A stretch of 64,000 nucleotides of DNA from Microbispora hainanensis (lineage in GTDB: Bacteria > Actinomycetota > Actinomycetes > Streptosporangiales > Streptosporangiaceae), in the NCBI RefSeq assembly GCF_036186745.1, contig NZ_CP108086.1:5766001-5830000 (forward strand), in the 5' to 3' direction. A program made the position numbers and the translations under genes. The notes below the pieces were generated by a model. It saw only the letters and a program-made list of their open reading frames with translations, had not been told where the DNA came from and made no database searches. Positions 9,288 to 22,900 of the stretch are shown piece by piece; position 1 is the first letter of the stretch; every line of letters begins with the position of its first letter.

Positions 9288-12200
9288 ATGGCGAATGAAG
9301 ACAAGCTGCGCGACTACCTCCGGCGGACCACGGCCGACCTGCTGCGCGCCCGCGCGGAGCTGGAACGGCTCGAACAGGCCGAGCACGAGCCGCTGGCGAT
9401 CGTCGCGATGGCCTGCCGCTACCCCGGCGGCGTGCGGACGCCCGAGGACCTGTGGCGGCTGGTCGAGTCGGGCACCGACGCGATCACCCCCTTCCCGGGG
9501 GACCGGGGGTGGCCCCTCGACGAGCTGTTCGACCCCGACCCGGACCGGGAGGGCACGAGCTACGCCTCCGAGGGCGGGTTCCTGCACGACGCGGCGGGCT
9601 TCGACGCGGAGCTGTTCGGCATCAGCCCGCACGAGGCCCTGGCCGTCGACCCCCAGCAGCGGCTGCTCCTCCAGGCCACCTGGGAGGTCTTCGAACGGGC
9701 CGGGCTCGACCCGCGCGGGCTGTCGGGCGAGCGGATCGGGGTGTTCGTCGGGGTCATGTACTCCGACTACGGCTCCCGCCACGTGCGCGCTCCCGAGGGA
9801 TTCGAGGGGTTCATCGGCACCGGCAGCGCGGGGAGCGTCGCCTCCGGCCGCATCGCCTACGCCTTCGGCCTGCAGGGACCGGCGGTCACCCTGGACACGG
9901 CGTGCTCGTCGTCGCTGGTCGCCCTCCACTACGCCGCGCAGGCGGTCCGCCGCGGCGACTGCGATCTGGCCGTGGCAGGAGGCGCGACCGTCATGGCGAC
10001 CCCCGCCACCTTCGTCGAGTTCAGCCGCCAGCGCGGGCTGGCCCCCGACGGCCGGTGCAAGGCGTACGCCGCGGCGGCCGACGGCACCGGCTGGGCCGAG
10101 GGCGTCGGACTGGTGCTCGTGGAGCGGCTGTCGGAGGCCCGGCGCAGGGGCCATCCGGTCGTCGCGGTCCTGCGCGGCAGCGCGGTCAACTCCGACGGCG
10201 CGAGCAGCCGCCTGTCCGCACCCAACGGTGCGGCGCAGCAGCGGGTCATCCGGGCCGCGCTCGCCGACGCCGGTCTCGGGCCGGAGGACGTGGACGCGGT
10301 CGAGGGGCACGGCACCGGCACCGGCCTCGGCGACCCCATCGAGGCGAACGCGCTCATGGAGGTGTACGGCAAGGCCCACCCGGCCGGTGATCCGGTCTGG
10401 CTGGGCTCGCTCAAGTCCAACATCGGGCACACCCAGGCGGCCGCGGGCGTCGGCGGCGTCATCAAAATGGCGCTGGCCATGCGGCACGGCGTGCTCCCCG
10501 CGAGCCTGCACATCGACGAGCCCACCCCGCACGTCGACTGGGCCGCCGGTGGTCTCGCCCTGCTCACCGCCGCGCGTCCCTGGCCCGATCGGGACCGCCC
10601 CCGCCGGGCCGCGGTGTCCTCCTTCGGCATCAGCGGCACCAACGCCCACGTGATCGTCGAACAGCCCCCGGCCGAGACCGGGGCGCTCTCCCCGCCGGGG
10701 GAGCCGGGCGCGCGGGAAGCCGGCGAGGGTGAGGCCGGTGCGGGGGACGCCCTCCCCGCGGTGGCCCCGTCCACGGAGGAGGCCGCGTCCGGCGCGGCGC
10801 CGGACGCGGCCGACGCGGTGCGGCCGGTGGTCCGGCCGGTGGTATGGACGGTGTCGGGGCACACCGAGGCGGCCCTGCGCGCCCAGCTCGGCCGGTTGCG
10901 GCGGTGGGCCCGGGACCACCCGGAAGCCGTCCCGGCGGACGTCGCCCGCACGCTGCGTACGGCGCGGGCCGACCTCGCGCACCGCGCGGTCGTGGTGGGG
11001 ACGGACCTGCGCGCGCTGACGGGAGGGCTCGCCGCGCTGGAGGAGGGCCTGCCGTCCCCTCGTGCCGTGGCGGGGGAGGCGCAGGGCGTGGCGCGGCCCG
11101 TGTTCGTCTTCCCCGGCCAGGGGTCCCAGTGGGCCGGGATGGCCCGTGAGCTGTTCGCCGCCTCCGAGCCGTTCCGGGAGGAGTTGCTGCGGTGCGCCGC
11201 CGCACTCGCCCCGTACGTCGACTGGGATCTCGTCGAGGTGGTGACCTCGCCGGAGGGCGGCGCGGCCGGCCTCCTGAACAGGGTCGACGTGGTGCAGCCC
11301 GCCCTGTTCGCGGTGATGGCGTCGCTGACCGCCGCGTGGCGCTCCTTCGGCGTCGAACCGGCCGCGGTGGTGGGCCACTCCCAGGGCGAGATCGCGGCGG
11401 CGTACGCGGCCGGCGTCCTGGACCTGGCCGACGCCGCGGCCCTGGTCGCCCGGCGAAGCCGCGCCATCGCGGACATCGCGGGCGGCGGGGCGATGGCGTC
11501 GGTCGAGCTGCCCGCCGCCGAGGTCCGCGGCCGTTTCGCCGGTCTCGGCGGCGTCGTGGTCGCGGCCCTGAACGGGCCCGCCGCCACCGTCGTGTCGGGC
11601 GAGGCGGGCGCGGTGCGGGAGCTCGTCGCCCGATGCGAGGCCGAGGGCGTGCGGGCCCGGCTCGTGCCCGTGGACTACGCGTCCCATTCGCCCGCCGTGG
11701 AGCCGTTGCGCGAGACGCTGCTCGCCCGCCTGTCCGGGATCCGCCCCAGGTCCGGCGGGACGCCCTTCTACTCGACGGTGGTGGCCGGCGAGCTGGACGG
11801 GGCCGCGCTCGACGCCGCGTACTGGTACGCCAACCTGCGCGAGCCGGTGCGGCTCAGCGAGACCGTGGCCGCCCTGATCGCCGCGGGCCACCGATGCTTC
11901 CTGGAGGTCAGCCCGCATCCGGTGCTGGCGGCGCCGCTGCGGGACACGGCCGAGGAGGCCGGTGCCGAGGCGGACGTCGTGGCCACGCTGCGCCGCGACG
12001 ACGGAGGGCTCGACCGGCTGCTCACCTCGGCCGGATCGCTGTTCGCGGCCGGCGTGCCGGTGGAGTGGGGGCCGTTCGCGGCCGGGCGGGTGCTCGACCT
12101 TCCCACGTACGCCTTCCAGGAGCGGCGCTACTGGCTGGACGCGGTGACCGCCGGGCCGTCCGGCCTCCCCCCGACCGGCCACCCCGTGCTCGGTGTGGCC

Positions 12201-15200
12201 GTCGAGGACGCCGAGGGGCAGCGGGTGCTGTTCGCGGGCGCGTTGCCGGCCGGTGGGTGGGCGCGGCAACACCGGCTGGGGGAGCGACCGCTGCTCCCCG
12301 GGAGCGCGCTGGTCGAACTCGCGCTGGCGGCGGGTGATCGGGTCGGCCTGCCCGTCGTGGAAGACGTCACGCTCGTCGCCCCGGTGGAGACGGCGGGTCC
12401 GGTGCAGGTGCAGGTCCAGGTTCAGGTCCAGGGCGCGGTGCAGGCCGAGGGCGCGGTGCAGGCCGAGGGCGCGGTGCAGGCCGAGGGCACGGTCCAGGGC
12501 ACGGTGCAGGCCGAGGACGCGGTGCAGGTGGAGGACGCGGTGCAGGGGCGGACCGAGGTGGAGAACGCGGCCGGCGGCGCGACCTTCACGGTCCACGCAA
12601 GGACGGGCGAGGGCGACGCCGCGGGCGCCTGGCGGCTGCACGCCTCCGGCTCCCTGAGCCCCGCGAGCCCCCCCGGCGGTGCGGGAGCCGAACGGCCACC
12701 CGAGGGCGTGCGGCCGGGCGGTTCTCCCGGGGAGTGGCCGCCCGGGGGCGCGGAGCGGATCGACGTGGCGGCCGGCTACGACCGGCTGGCCGAGGCGGGG
12801 GCGCACTACGGCCCCGCCCTGCGCGCCGTACGCGCCGCCTGGCGACGGGACGGTGAGCTGTTCGCCGAGCTGGCGGCATCCGGGCCGCCGGCGCCGCCCC
12901 GGGAGGAGGGTTTCGCGCTGCATCCCGCCGTGCTGGACGGCGTCGTGCAGGCCGCGTTCCTCGACCGCGTGACGCGGGACGACGGCCCGTCCGAGGTAGT
13001 CGTGCCCTTCGCCTGGAGCGGGGTGCGGGCGCACGCCCCGGCCGGCGGCCCCCTGCGGGCGCGGCTGGGCAGGACCGGCCCGGACACCTTCACCGTGCTT
13101 CTCACCGACCACGACGGCAGGACCGTGCTGACGGCCGACGAGGTACGTGTACGTGCCGCATCGGCGCAGGCCGGCCACGAGGCGTCCCCGGCCGTGTCCC
13201 CGGGGCTGCGGCTGACGCCCCCGGAGAGGCGGGCGGCCGCGAACGACGTCTCCGCGGAGACGCCCGCCGGGGCGTACACCGCCCTGGACGGCCTGAGCGC
13301 GCGGGAGCGGGACGATCGCCTGCTCGACCTGGTGGCCCGGGCGGTCGCCGGGATCCTCGGCTACGACTCGGCAGGGGAGGTGCGTCCCGACCGGCCCTTC
13401 CGCGACCTGGGGATCGACTCCCTGACCGGCGTGCGACTCCGCGACCACCTCGGCCGCGCCCTCGGCCTGCGCCTGCCGAGCACGCTCGTGTTCGACCATC
13501 CCACTCCGCGCGCACTGGCCCGCCATCTGGGCGAGTCCCTGGCCGGAGCCGCCACCGCCGCGGCTCCGGCGGTCCCGGCGCGGCACGATGGCGCGGCGGC
13601 GGAGGAGCCCGTCGTGATCGTGTCCATGGCCTGCCGCTACCCCGGCGGCGTGACCACCCCCGAAGAACTCTGGGATCTGCTGGAGGCGGGCGGCGACGCC
13701 ATCGGGCCGTTCCCCGCCGACCGCGGCTGGGACCTCGCGGCGCTGTTCGACGACGACCCCGACACCCCGGGCACGTCCTACGCCCGCTACGGCGGCTTCA
13801 TCCACGACGCCGCCGACTTCGACGCCGGCTTCTTCGAGATGAACCCCCGGGAGGCGCGGGCGGCCGACCCGCAGCAGCGGCTGCTGCTCGAGACGTCATG
13901 GGAGGCGTTCCAGCGGGCCGGCATCGACCCGTCCCGCCTGCGCGGCTCGCGCACCGGCGTATACGTCGGCCTCATCTACACCGAGTATGGCGCGCGGGCC
14001 CAGGACGACCCCCGCGAGCACGGCGGCTACCTCGGCACCGGCAGCGCCGGAAGTGTGGCGTCCGGCCGGATCGCCTACACCTACGGCCTGGAAGGCCCCG
14101 CGATCACGGTCGACACCGCGTGTTCGTCCTCCCTCGTCGCTCTTCACCTCGCCGTACGGGCGCTGCGGGCCGGGGAGTGCGACCTCGCCCTGGTCGGCGG
14201 CGCGACGCTCATGGCCACACCGGCGACGTTCGTGGAGTTCAGCCGCCAGCGCGGGCTGTCGCCCGACGGCCGGTGCCGGGCGTTCGCGGACGCGGCGGAC
14301 GGGACGGGCTTCAGCGAGGGCGTCGGCCTGCTGCTCGTGGAGCGGCTGTCGGACGCACGGCGCAACGGCCACCCGGTGCTCGCCGTCGTGAAGGGGACGG
14401 CCGTGAACCAGGACGGCGCGAGCAACGGGCTCACCGCTCCCAACGGCCCCGCCCAGGAGCGGGTGATCGAGGAGGCGCTGCGCGCCGCCGGGCTGACTCC
14501 GGCCGACGTGGACGCGGTCGAGGCCCACGGCACCGGCACCACGCTCGGCGATCCGGTCGAGGCGCGGGCCCTGCTGCGCACGTACGGCGCGGCCAGAGGC
14601 GACCGCCCGCCGTTGTGGCTGGGGTCGCTCAAGTCGAACATCGGCCACACCCAGGCGGCGGCCGGGGTCGGCGGCCTCATCAAGATGATCCTCGCGCTGG
14701 AGCACCAGACGCTGCCGCGCACGCTGCACGTCGACGGCCCGTCGCGCCACGTGGACTGGGACGCGGGCGGGCTGGAACTGCTCACCGAGGCCGTGCCCTG
14801 GCCCGCCGGAGACCGCCCCCGGCGCTTCGGCGTCTCGGCCTTCGGGATGAGCGGCACCAACGCGCACGTCATCGTCGAGGAGCCGCCCGCCGCGGACGCC
14901 TCACCCGGCGCCCGGCCGGAGCCGGCGCCCGCCGCCGCGGTCCCGCTGGTCCTGTCGGCCAAGTCGCCGGGCGCCCTGCGCGGCGAGGCGCGCAAACTGG
15001 CCGGATATCTGGAGCGGCACCCCGGAGTCCCGCTGGCCGACGTCGCGGCGGAGCTGGTGCGCACCAGGGCCGAGTTCGGGCACCGGGCGGTCGTCGTGGC
15101 CTCGGACATCGGGGAGGCGATCGAGGGGCTCGCCGCCGTCGCCGACGCGGCGCCCGCCGCGACCGCCGTCACCGGCTACGCCAGGCAGCCCCGGCGGCCC

Positions 15201-18200
15201 GTCTTCCTCTATCCCGGGCAGGGCGCGCAGTGGGACGGCATGGCCCGGGCGCTGATCGAGGAGTCGCCCGCCTTCGCCGCCCGGATCGCCGAATGCGCCG
15301 CCGCCCTGGACCCGGTCACCGGGTGGTCGCTGCGTGAGGCACTGCTCGACGGCGCCGACCTGGGAAGGGCCGACGTCGTCCAGCCCGTCCTGTGGGCCAC
15401 GATGACCGGCCTGACCGCGGTCTGGGAGTCCTTCGGCGTACGTCCCGCCGCGGTCGTCGGTCACTCCCAGGGCGAGATCGCCGCCGCGCTCGCGGCCGGG
15501 GCCCTGTCGCTGGAGGAGTCGGCGGCGGTGGTGGCGCTGCGCAGCCGCGCGCTCCGGGCACTGTCCGGCGGGGGCGCGATGCTGTCGGTCGCCGCTCCCG
15601 CGGACGTGGTCGCCGAGGCCATCGAGGCGACCGAGGGCGAGGCGGCCGGGATCGCGGTGGCCGCCGTCAACGGGCCCGCCTCCACCGTCGTCGCGGGGAC
15701 CGCGGGAACGGTGGACAGGCTGCGGCGCGAACTGCGGGAGCGAGGCGTGCGCGTCCGGCTCGTCGACGTGGACTACGCCTCCCACTCTCCCCAGGTGGAG
15801 CCGCTGGAGGCGGAGCTGCTCGAGGTGCTGCCCGAGCCCGCGCCGCCGGCGTACACGGCCGACGTCTTCTCGACGGTGACCGGGCAGAGGGTCGACCCCG
15901 CCGGGGACACCGATTTCGGGCGGCCCGCGTACTGGTACCGCAACCTGCGCAGCCCGGTGCTGCTCCAACCGGCCGTGGAGGCGGCCGTCGCGGCCGGGCA
16001 CGAGGTGTTCATCGAGGTGAGCCCCCACCCGGTCATCGGCATGGGCGTTCAGGAGATCCTCGACGCGCACCCCGAGGTCCGCTCGCCCGCCGTCGTCGGC
16101 ACCCTGCGGCGGGAGGACGGCGGCCTGCGCCGCGTGCTCGTCTCGGTGGCCGAGGCCTGGGTGAACGGCGTGCCGGTCGACTGGGGAGCCCACCTGCTCG
16201 CCGGGCCGTCGGGCCGCGCGCCGCGGCCGATCCCCACCCTGCCCACCTATGCCTTCGACCGGCGCCGCCACTGGCTGGACGCGCCGGCCAGGACCGCCGC
16301 CGTGCCGGGGGCCCGCCGGGTCGCCCACCCGCTGCTGGACGCCGTGCTGCGGCCGGCGGGCGAGGATCGCGTGCTGCTGCTCGGCCGTCTCGGGCTCGGC
16401 GACCACCCCTGGCTGGCCGATCACGCCGTGGAGGGCACGGTGCTGGTGCCCGGCGCGGTGCTCGCGGAGCTGGCCGCCTTCGCGGGACAGACGGTGGGCA
16501 CGCCGCGCGTCGACGAGCTGACCCTGACCCGGCCGCTCGTGCTGGAGCCGTCCGGCGCGACGGAGATCCAGGTGACGGTGGGCCCGGCCGATCCCGACGG
16601 GCGGCGCGAGGTCGGCGTGCACGCCCGGCCCGCCTCCGGCCCCGACCCCGAGGGCGATCCTCTCGGCGCGCCGTGGACCACCCACGCCGACGGCGTCCTT
16701 ACCCCCGCACTGCCCGCCCCCGCCGTGCCCGCCCCCGCCGTGCCCGCCCCCGCCGTGCCCGCGGGCCCGGACGCGGGCTCCCTCGCGGGGGCATGGCCGC
16801 CGGCCGGGAGCGTCCCCCTGCCCGTCGACCGGCTGTACGAGGATCTGGCGGCGAAGGGCTACCGCTACGGCCCGGCCTTCCGAGGCCTTCGGGCGGCGTG
16901 GCGGTCCGGAGAGGACGTCTTCGCCGAGGTGTCCCTGGAGGCCCCCGCGGGCTTCCGTCTCGCCCCCACCGTGCTCGACGCCGCGCTGCACGCCCTCGCC
17001 CCCGCCCGTCTGTTCCCCGATGACGGCGCCGTACGCCTGCCCTTCACGTGGCGGGGGTTCACCCCGCACGGCCCGGCTCCCGGGACCGTCCGCGTACGCC
17101 TGCGCCGGGCGGGCGACGACGCGGTGGCCGTCGAACTGACCGCCGCGGACGGCACGCCGGTGGCGTCGGCCGACGCGGTGACGTTCCGCGTGGCCGATCC
17201 GGCCGACCTCGCCGCGGCCTCCGGCGACTCGCTGTACGAGCTCGTCTGGGAGCCGGTGCCCCCCGGCTCCGGCGTCCCGCGCGAGCACGCCTGGGTGCTC
17301 GGGGCCGCGGACGCGGACTTCTCCGGCGTGGACGCGGCGCTCGCGGCCCTGGACGCCGGGGCGCCCGCCCCCGGGGTGCTGGTGATCACCGCGCCCGTCG
17401 CCGCGCCTGTCGCCGTGTCGGACGGCGACGTGCCCGGGGCGGTCAGGACGGCCCTGCTGGAGGTGCTCGGCACGCTGCGGCGCGGCCTCGCCGACGCCAG
17501 GCTCGCCGGGACGCTGTTCGTCGTACGCACCCGGGACGCGGTCGCCGCCGCCCCCGGCGACCCGGTGGGTGCGCTCGACGGCGCCGCCGTCTGGGGCCTC
17601 GTCCGCAGCGCGCAGAGCGAGGAGCCGGGCCGGATCGCCCTCGTGGACGACGGCGGCGCTCCGCTCTCCGCGGTGCTCGACGCCGTCGCCACCGGGGAGC
17701 CGCAGACGGCGCTCAGGGACGGCCGCCCGCTGGCGCCCCGGCTGACCCCCCGCCGCCCCGACCTCATGCGGCCGCGCGGCGGCTGGCGGCTGGAGGCGGG
17801 GGAGGGCGGTGTCGCCGACGACCTCGCGTGCCGGCCCGTGGAGGACCGGCCGCTCGGGCCCGGCGAGGTGCGGGTGGCCGTGCGGGCCGCGGGCCTCAAC
17901 TTCCGCGACGCCATGCTGGTCCTCGGCATGTACCCCGGCTCGGCCGACCTCGGCACCGAGGGAGCGGGCGTCGTGCTGGAGGTGGGCGACGACGTCACCG
18001 GCCTCGCACCGGGAGACCGCGTGATGGGGCTCGTCGCCGGCGGCATCGGGCCGCGGGCCGTCACCGACCACCGCCTGCTCACCCCGATCCCGGCCGGGCT
18101 CACGTTCGCGCAGGCGGCGACCGTGCCCGCGGTGTTCCTCACGGCCTGCTACGCGCTGCGCGACCTCGCCGCCGCACGGCCCGGTGAGCGGCTGCTGGTG

Positions 18201-19967
18201 CACTCGGCGGCGGGCGGCGTGGGCGGTGCGGCCATCCAGCTCGCCCGTCACTGGGGGCTCACGGTGTTCGGCACCGCCAGCCCCGCCAAGTGGCCCTACC
18301 TGGAACGGGCGGGGCTGCCACCGGAGCGCGTCGCGAACTCGCGCGACCTGTCCTTCGCCGAGACCATCCGCGCCGCGACCGGCGGCCGGGGCGTGGACAT
18401 CGTGCTCAACTCGCTGGCCCGCGAGTTCGTGGACCACTCGCTGGGGCTGCTCGCGCCCGGCGGCCGTTTCGTCGAAATGGGCAAGACCGACATACGCGAC
18501 CCCGGTGAGATCCGCGACCGCCACGGCGTCCTCTATCGGGCCTTCGACCTGGCCGAGGCCGGGCCGGACCGGATCGCCGCCATGCTCGCCGACATCGCCG
18601 GGCTCTTCGCCGAGGGCGTCCTCGCTCCGCTCCCGGTGACGGCCTGGGAGGCCGGCCGGGCGCCCGAGGCCGTACGGCACCTCGGCCTCGCCCGCCACGT
18701 CGGCAAGGTGGCGCTGCGGATCCCCCGCCCGCTCGACCCCGAGGGCACGGTCCTCGTCACGGGCGGCACGGGCGGCGTGGGACGGCTGGTCGCCGCGCAC
18801 CTGGCCCGGCGGCACGGCGTACGGAACCTGCTGCTGGTGAGCAGGCGGGGGGAGCGGGCGCCCGGGGTCGAGGACCTGCGCGCCGAGCTGGACGGGCTCG
18901 GGGCGCGGCTGACGGTCGCCGCCGCCGACGTCGCGGACCGCGCGGCGATGGCCCGCGTGCTCGGCGAGGTGCCCGCGGAGCGGCCGCTGACGGCCGTGGT
19001 GCACGCGGCCGGCGTTCTCGACGACGCCACACTGGCCGGGCTCGACGCCGGACGGCTCGACGCCGTGCTCAGGCCGAAGGCCGACGGCGCCTGGCACCTC
19101 CACGAGCTGACGCGGGACCTCGACCTCGCCGCGTTCGTGCTGTTCTCCAGCGCGGCCGGGATCGCCGGCAGCGCGGGACAGGCGGCCTACGCGGCGGCCA
19201 ACGTCTTCCTCGACGCACTGGCCGCCCTGCGGGCCCGCGAGGGGCTCCCGGCGACCTCCGTCGCCTGGGGCCTGTGGCGGTCCGGCAGCGCCATGACGGG
19301 AGGGCTCTCGGCGGCCGACCGGGCCAGGATGACCCGCTCCGGCCTGCTGCCGATGACGCCGGAGCACGCCCTGGCACTGCTCGACGCGGCGCTGGACGCG
19401 GCCGCCCCGGCGCTGACCGCCGTACGGCTCGACCCCGCGAGGCTGGCGGCCGCACCGGACCTCGCCGCGCCCCTGCGCGGGCTCGCCCGAGCGGACGCAC
19501 CCCGGGCGGACGCTCCGGCGGGGACGGCCCCCGACCTGCCGGGCCTGCTCGCCGCGGCGGAGCCCGCCCGGCGGCGCGCGCTGGTGAACGAGACGGTGCT
19601 GCGGTACGTCGAGGCCGTGCTCGGCCGGGCGCCCGAGGACGACGCCGGCGAGCCGCGCAGCTTCCGGGAGCTCGGGTTCGACTCGCTGACCGCCGTCGAG
19701 CTGCGCAACCGGCTCGGCAAGGCGACCGGCCTGCGGCTGCCGGCCACCGTGGTCTTCGACCATCCGACCCCGGACGCCCTGGCGGAGTACCTGCTCGGCC
19801 GCCTGGCCCCGGACGACCCCGGTGGTCCGGACGGCCAGGAGCCGCCGGTCCCGGCGCTCACCGCTCCTCCCGCTCCCGCGACCGGCGCGGAGGTCCCGGC
19901 GACCGCGGAGGAGCTGTTCCGGTTCATCGACTCCGAGTTCCGATCCGAGGGACGGCGGCATGTCTGA
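9288..19967 (+). CDS. Type I modular polyketide synthase: KS-AT-DH(vestigial)-ACP / KS-AT-DH-ER-KR-ACP
   Basis: This 3559-residue synthase starts with a short helical docking segment ([13 protein letters not shown]), 60 bp after the previous PKS. Module A has a KS (DTACSSS near 9900), an AT with GHSQGE (11375) and YASH (11677), which is the methylmalonyl signature, a DH-like region and an ACP (GIDSL near 13410). It has no KR. Its DH motif reads [10 protein letters not shown], with Glu where Gly is usual, and contains a Val-Gln-Ala-Glu tandem repeat (12394-12560), so it is probably inactive and the beta-keto group is kept. Module B has a KS (DTACSSS near 14115), a methylmalonyl AT (GHSQGE 15460, YASH 15775), a DH ([10 protein letters not shown] near 16425), an ER (GLNFRDAML near 17895, SAAGGVGG near 18205), an LDD-type KR (TGGTGGVG near 18755) and an ACP (GFDSL near 19675), giving full reduction. 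The final 8 bp overlap the next PKS start, so translation is probably coupled. Confidence 0.96.
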   Translation: MANEDKLRDYLRRTTADLLRARAELERLEQAEHEPLAIVAMACRYPGGVRTPEDLWRLVESGTDAITPFPGDRGWPLDELFDPDPDREGTSYASEGGFLHDAAGFDAELFGISPHEALAVDPQQRLLLQATWEVFERAGLDPRGLSGERIGVFVGVMYSDYGSRHVRAPEGFEGFIGTGSAGSVASGRIAYAFGLQGPAVTLDTACSSSLVALHYAAQAVRRGDCDLAVAGGATVMATPATFVEFSRQRGLAPDGRCKAYAAAADGTGWAEGVGLVLVERLSEARRRGHPVVAVLRGSAVNSDGASSRLSAPNGAAQQRVIRAALADAGLGPEDVDAVEGHGTGTGLGDPIEANALMEVYGKAHPAGDPVWLGSLKSNIGHTQAAAGVGGVIKMALAMRHGVLPASLHIDEPTPHVDWAAGGLALLTAARPWPDRDRPRRAAVSSFGISGTNAHVIVEQPPAETGALSPPGEPGAREAGEGEAGAGDALPAVAPSTEEAASGAAPDAADAVRPVVRPVVWTVSGHTEAALRAQLGRLRRWARDHPEAVPADVARTLRTARADLAHRAVVVGTDLRALTGGLAALEEGLPSPRAVAGEAQGVARPVFVFPGQGSQWAGMARELFAASEPFREELLRCAAALAPYVDWDLVEVVTSPEGGAAGLLNRVDVVQPALFAVMASLTAAWRSFGVEPAAVVGHSQGEIAAAYAAGVLDLADAAALVARRSRAIADIAGGGAMASVELPAAEVRGRFAGLGGVVVAALNGPAATVVSGEAGAVRELVARCEAEGVRARLVPVDYASHSPAVEPLRETLLARLSGIRPRSGGTPFYSTVVAGELDGAALDAAYWYANLREPVRLSETVAALIAAGHRCFLEVSPHPVLAAPLRDTAEEAGAEADVVATLRRDDGGLDRLLTSAGSLFAAGVPVEWGPFAAGRVLDLPTYAFQERRYWLDAVTAGPSGLPPTGHPVLGVAVEDAEGQRVLFAGALPAGGWARQHRLGERPLLPGSALVELALAAGDRVGLPVVEDVTLVAPVETAGPVQVQVQVQVQGAVQAEGAVQAEGAVQAEGTVQGTVQAEDAVQVEDAVQGRTEVENAAGGATFTVHARTGEGDAAGAWRLHASGSLSPASPPGGAGAERPPEGVRPGGSPGEWPPGGAERIDVAAGYDRLAEAGAHYGPALRAVRAAWRRDGELFAELAASGPPAPPREEGFALHPAVLDGVVQAAFLDRVTRDDGPSEVVVPFAWSGVRAHAPAGGPLRARLGRTGPDTFTVLLTDHDGRTVLTADEVRVRAASAQAGHEASPAVSPGLRLTPPERRAAANDVSAETPAGAYTALDGLSARERDDRLLDLVARAVAGILGYDSAGEVRPDRPFRDLGIDSLTGVRLRDHLGRALGLRLPSTLVFDHPTPRALARHLGESLAGAATAAAPAVPARHDGAAAEEPVVIVSMACRYPGGVTTPEELWDLLEAGGDAIGPFPADRGWDLAALFDDDPDTPGTSYARYGGFIHDAADFDAGFFEMNPREARAADPQQRLLLETSWEAFQRAGIDPSRLRGSRTGVYVGLIYTEYGARAQDDPREHGGYLGTGSAGSVASGRIAYTYGLEGPAITVDTACSSSLVALHLAVRALRAGECDLALVGGATLMATPATFVEFSRQRGLSPDGRCRAFADAADGTGFSEGVGLLLVERLSDARRNGHPVLAVVKGTAVNQDGASNGLTAPNGPAQERVIEEALRAAGLTPADVDAVEAHGTGTTLGDPVEARALLRTYGAARGDRPPLWLGSLKSNIGHTQAAAGVGGLIKMILALEHQTLPRTLHVDGPSRHVDWDAGGLELLTEAVPWPAGDRPRRFGVSAFGMSGTNAHVIVEEPPAADASPGARPEPAPAAAVPLVLSAKSPGALRGEARKLAGYLERHPGVPLADVAAELVRTRAEFGHRAVVVASDIGEAIEGLAAVADAAPAATAVTGYARQPRRPVFLYPGQGAQWDGMARALIEESPAFAARIAECAAALDPVTGWSLREALLDGADLGRADVVQPVLWATMTGLTAVWESFGVRPAAVVGHSQGEIAAALAAGALSLEESAAVVALRSRALRALSGGGAMLSVAAPADVVAEAIEATEGEAAGIAVAAVNGPASTVVAGTAGTVDRLRRELRERGVRVRLVDVDYASHSPQVEPLEAELLEVLPEPAPPAYTADVFSTVTGQRVDPAGDTDFGRPAYWYRNLRSPVLLQPAVEAAVAAGHEVFIEVSPHPVIGMGVQEILDAHPEVRSPAVVGTLRREDGGLRRVLVSVAEAWVNGVPVDWGAHLLAGPSGRAPRPIPTLPTYAFDRRRHWLDAPARTAAVPGARRVAHPLLDAVLRPAGEDRVLLLGRLGLGDHPWLADHAVEGTVLVPGAVLAELAAFAGQTVGTPRVDELTLTRPLVLEPSGATEIQVTVGPADPDGRREVGVHARPASGPDPEGDPLGAPWTTHADGVLTPALPAPAVPAPAVPAPAVPAGPDAGSLAGAWPPAGSVPLPVDRLYEDLAAKGYRYGPAFRGLRAAWRSGEDVFAEVSLEAPAGFRLAPTVLDAALHALAPARLFPDDGAVRLPFTWRGFTPHGPAPGTVRVRLRRAGDDAVAVELTAADGTPVASADAVTFRVADPADLAAASGDSLYELVWEPVPPGSGVPREHAWVLGAADADFSGVDAALAALDAGAPAPGVLVITAPVAAPVAVSDGDVPGAVRTALLEVLGTLRRGLADARLAGTLFVVRTRDAVAAAPGDPVGALDGAAVWGLVRSAQSEEPGRIALVDDGGAPLSAVLDAVATGEPQTALRDGRPLAPRLTPRRPDLMRPRGGWRLEAGEGGVADDLACRPVEDRPLGPGEVRVAVRAAGLNFRDAMLVLGMYPGSADLGTEGAGVVLEVGDDVTGLAPGDRVMGLVAGGIGPRAVTDHRLLTPIPAGLTFAQAATVPAVFLTACYALRDLAAARPGERLLVHSAAGGVGGAAIQLARHWGLTVFGTASPAKWPYLERAGLPPERVANSRDLSFAETIRAATGGRGVDIVLNSLAREFVDHSLGLLAPGGRFVEMGKTDIRDPGEIRDRHGVLYRAFDLAEAGPDRIAAMLADIAGLFAEGVLAPLPVTAWEAGRAPEAVRHLGLARHVGKVALRIPRPLDPEGTVLVTGGTGGVGRLVAAHLARRHGVRNLLLVSRRGERAPGVEDLRAELDGLGARLTVAAADVADRAAMARVLGEVPAERPLTAVVHAAGVLDDATLAGLDAGRLDAVLRPKADGAWHLHELTRDLDLAAFVLFSSAAGIAGSAGQAAYAAANVFLDALAALRAREGLPATSVAWGLWRSGSAMTGGLSAADRARMTRSGLLPMTPEHALALLDAALDAAAPALTAVRLDPARLAAAPDLAAPLRGLARADAPRADAPAGTAPDLPGLLAAAEPARRRALVNETVLRYVEAVLGRAPEDDAGEPRSFRELGFDSLTAVELRNRLGKATGLRLPATVVFDHPTPDALAEYLLGRLAPDDPGGPDGQEPPVPALTAPPAPATGAEVPATAEELFRFIDSEFRSEGRRHV

Positions 19968-22900
19968 CGAGAAGCGACTGGTGGAGTACCTCCAGTGGAC
20001 GACCGCCGAGCTCGCGCGGGTCAAGCGGGAGCTGGCGGTCCTGACCGAGCCCGAGCCGGTGGCCGTGGTGGCGATGGCCTGCCGGTTTCCCGGCGGCGTC
20101 CGCTCGCCGGAGGACCTGTGGCGGGTGGTCGCCGAGGGCGCCGACGCGGTGGGAGAGCCGCCGGACGACCGCGGCTGGGATCCGGCGCTGCGCGAGCACG
20201 CGAAGGCCGGGGGGTTCCTCGACGACGCCGCGGGTTTCGACGCCGCCTTCTTCGGGATCGCGCCGCGCGAGGCCGCCGCGATGGATCCCCAGCACCGCCA
20301 GCTCCTGGAGGTGTCGTGGGAGGCCATGGAGCGGGCCGGCATCGTGCCCGCCTCGCTGCGCGGCAGCCGGACCGGCGTGTTCACCGGGGTGATCTACCAG
20401 GACTACGCCCCGCCCCTGGACGGCGTGCCGCCCGAGGCCGAGGGCTACCTGATGACCGGAAACGCCACCAGCATGGCCTCGGGCCGCCTGGCCTACACCT
20501 TCGGGTTCGAGGGGCCCGCCCTCACGGTGGACACGGCGTGCTCGTCGTCGCTCGTGGCGATCCATCTGGCCGTACGGTCGCTGCGGGCGTCCGAGTGCGA
20601 CCTGGCGCTCGCCGGAGGGGCGACGGTCATGGCCACGCCCCGGGTGTTCGCCGAGTTCGCCCTGCAGGGCGGGCTCGCCGGGGACGGCCGGTGCAAGGCG
20701 TTCTCCCGGTCGGCCGACGGCACCGGATTCGGCGAGGGCGCGGGGATACTGGTGCTGGAACGTCTCTCCGACGCCCTGCGCGCGGGTCACCCGGTCCTCG
20801 CCGTCATCCGCGGCTCGGCGGTCAACTCCGACGGGGCGAGCAACGGCATCACCGCGCCGAGCGGCCCCGCCCAGCGGAAGGTGATCGAGGCGGCCCTGCG
20901 GGCGGCGGGACTGTCCCCGGCGGACGTGGACGCCGTCGAGGCGCACGGCACCGGGACGGCCCTCGGCGATCCCATCGAGGCGGGCGCCCTCATCGAGGCG
21001 TACGGCAGGGCCCCGGGGCGGCGGGAGCCCCTGTGGGTCGGCTCGGTGAAGTCGAACCTGGGACACACGCAGGCCGCCGCCGGGGTGGCCGGGGTCGTCA
21101 AGATGGTCCAGGCGTTGCGGCACGAGACGCTTCCGGCGACCCTGCACGCGGACGAGCCGTCCGAGCTGGTCGACTGGGACGAGGGCGGGGTGGCCCCGCT
21201 GACCCGGCCCCGGCCCTGGCCCAGGACCGGCCGGCCCCGGCGGGCGGGTGTCTCCTCCTTCGGCATCAGCGGGACCAACGCCCATGTCATCGTCGAGGAG
21301 CCCCCGGCTCCCCAGCCGGACGGAGGGGCCGGCGCGGGGCGGGGCGGGGAGATCGGGGCGCCGGCTCCCGGACCCGGCGGGCAGCCGTCGGCGGAGCCGG
21401 ACGGAAAGCCGGTGGCGATCCCCTGGGTGCTGTCGGGCCGGTCACCCGAGGCGGTGCGCGCCCAGGCCGCACGCCTGCGCGACCTCCTGCGCGCCGCGAG
21501 CACGCCCGGGGAGCCCGCGGACGGGGCGGGGAAGGGCTCCGAAGCGACGGGGGAGCGCTCGGGTGTCGCGGGCATGCGCGCCGGCGGGCCCGGAGCGGGG
21601 GCCGACATCGCGGCGGTGGCGCGGACGCTGATCCGCGCCCGCTCGTCGTTCCGCCATCGGGCGGTGGCGATCGGCGCCGACGCCGCCGAGCTGTCCCGGG
21701 AGCTGGACGCGCTGGCCGCGCCCGCCGCGCCGGTCGGCACCGCCGGGCCCGCCCCCTCGGTGGCCTTCGTGTTCTCCGGGCAGGGCACCCAGCGTCCCGG
21801 CATGGGCCGGGAGCTGCACCGGCGGTTCCCCGCGTACGCCGCGGCGTTCGACGCCGCCTGCGCCGCACTGGACCGCGCCCGCACGCTGCGCGGCGCGGAC
21901 GGCCCGGGCGTGGCCGACGTGGTGTTCGCCCCCCAGGGGTCGCCGGCGGCCGCGCTGCTGCGGCGCACCGAGTTCGCCCAGCCGGCGTTGTTCGCCACCC
22001 AGCTCGCCATGTTCCGGCTGGCCGGAGAGCTGGGCCTGACCGGCGGCGCGCTGCTCGGCCACTCGATCGGGGAGCTCACGGCGGCGCACGCCGCGGGGGC
22101 CCTCTCGCTCGACGACGCGGCGGCCCTGGTCGTCGCCCGCGCCCTGGTCATGCAGGCGGCCCCCGAGGGCGGCGCGATGGTGTCACTGCGCGCGCCGGAG
22201 CCGGAGGTCGCCGCCTCGCTGAAGGAGGTGGACGGCCTGGTCGCGGTGGCCGCGGTCAACGGCCCCCGCTCGACGGTGATCTCCGGGGACGCCGCCGCCG
22301 TGCGGAAGCTGGCGGCCGCGTGGCGGGCGCGGGGGGTGCGGACCAAGCTCCTCGCGGTGAGCCACGCGTTCCACTCGCCGCACATGGACCCGGCGCTGCG
22401 CGGCCTGGCGGAGGCCGCCCGCGCCCTGACCGTACGGGAGCCCGCCGCCGTGCTGGTCTCCACCCGCACCGGGAGGGTCGCGACGCGCGAGGAACTGGCC
22501 GCGCCGGACCACTGGGCCGCCCAGGCGCGCGAGCCGGTCCGCTTCCACGACGGCGTGCGGGCGCTGCGCGCCCTCGGCGTGGACACCTTCGTGGAGATCG
22601 GCCCCGACGCCACGACGGCCGGCATGGTCGCCGACTGCCTCGCGGGGGAGAGCGGCGAGGTCGCCGCGATCCCGCTGGTGCGCGACCCGTCGGACGAGGC
22701 CCGCTCGGTGCTGCGCGCGCTCGCCCAGGCGTACGCGCGGGGCGTCGCGGTCGCCTGGGCGAAGGTGATCGGCGAGGGCCCGGGCGCCGATCCGGCCGCC
22801 GTCCCGACCTACCCCTTCCGGCACGAGCGGCACTGGATCACTCCCTCGTACGGGGTCCGGAGCGGCTCGCCGCGCGAGCGGGAGCTGTGGCGCGCCGTGG

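Noticed and set aside
13150..13330. Possible small KR or ER in the KR-less module
   Set aside because: Only about 60 linker residues lie between the DH-like region and the ACP; there is no nucleotide-binding glycine motif.
9282..13805. Long minus-strand open frame across the second PKS
   Set aside because: Antisense shadow of recognisable PKS domains, with no family motif of its own.
14901..20384. 1827-codon minus-strand open frame
   Set aside because: Antisense of AT, DH, ER, KR and ACP domains; composition is typical of a shadow frame.
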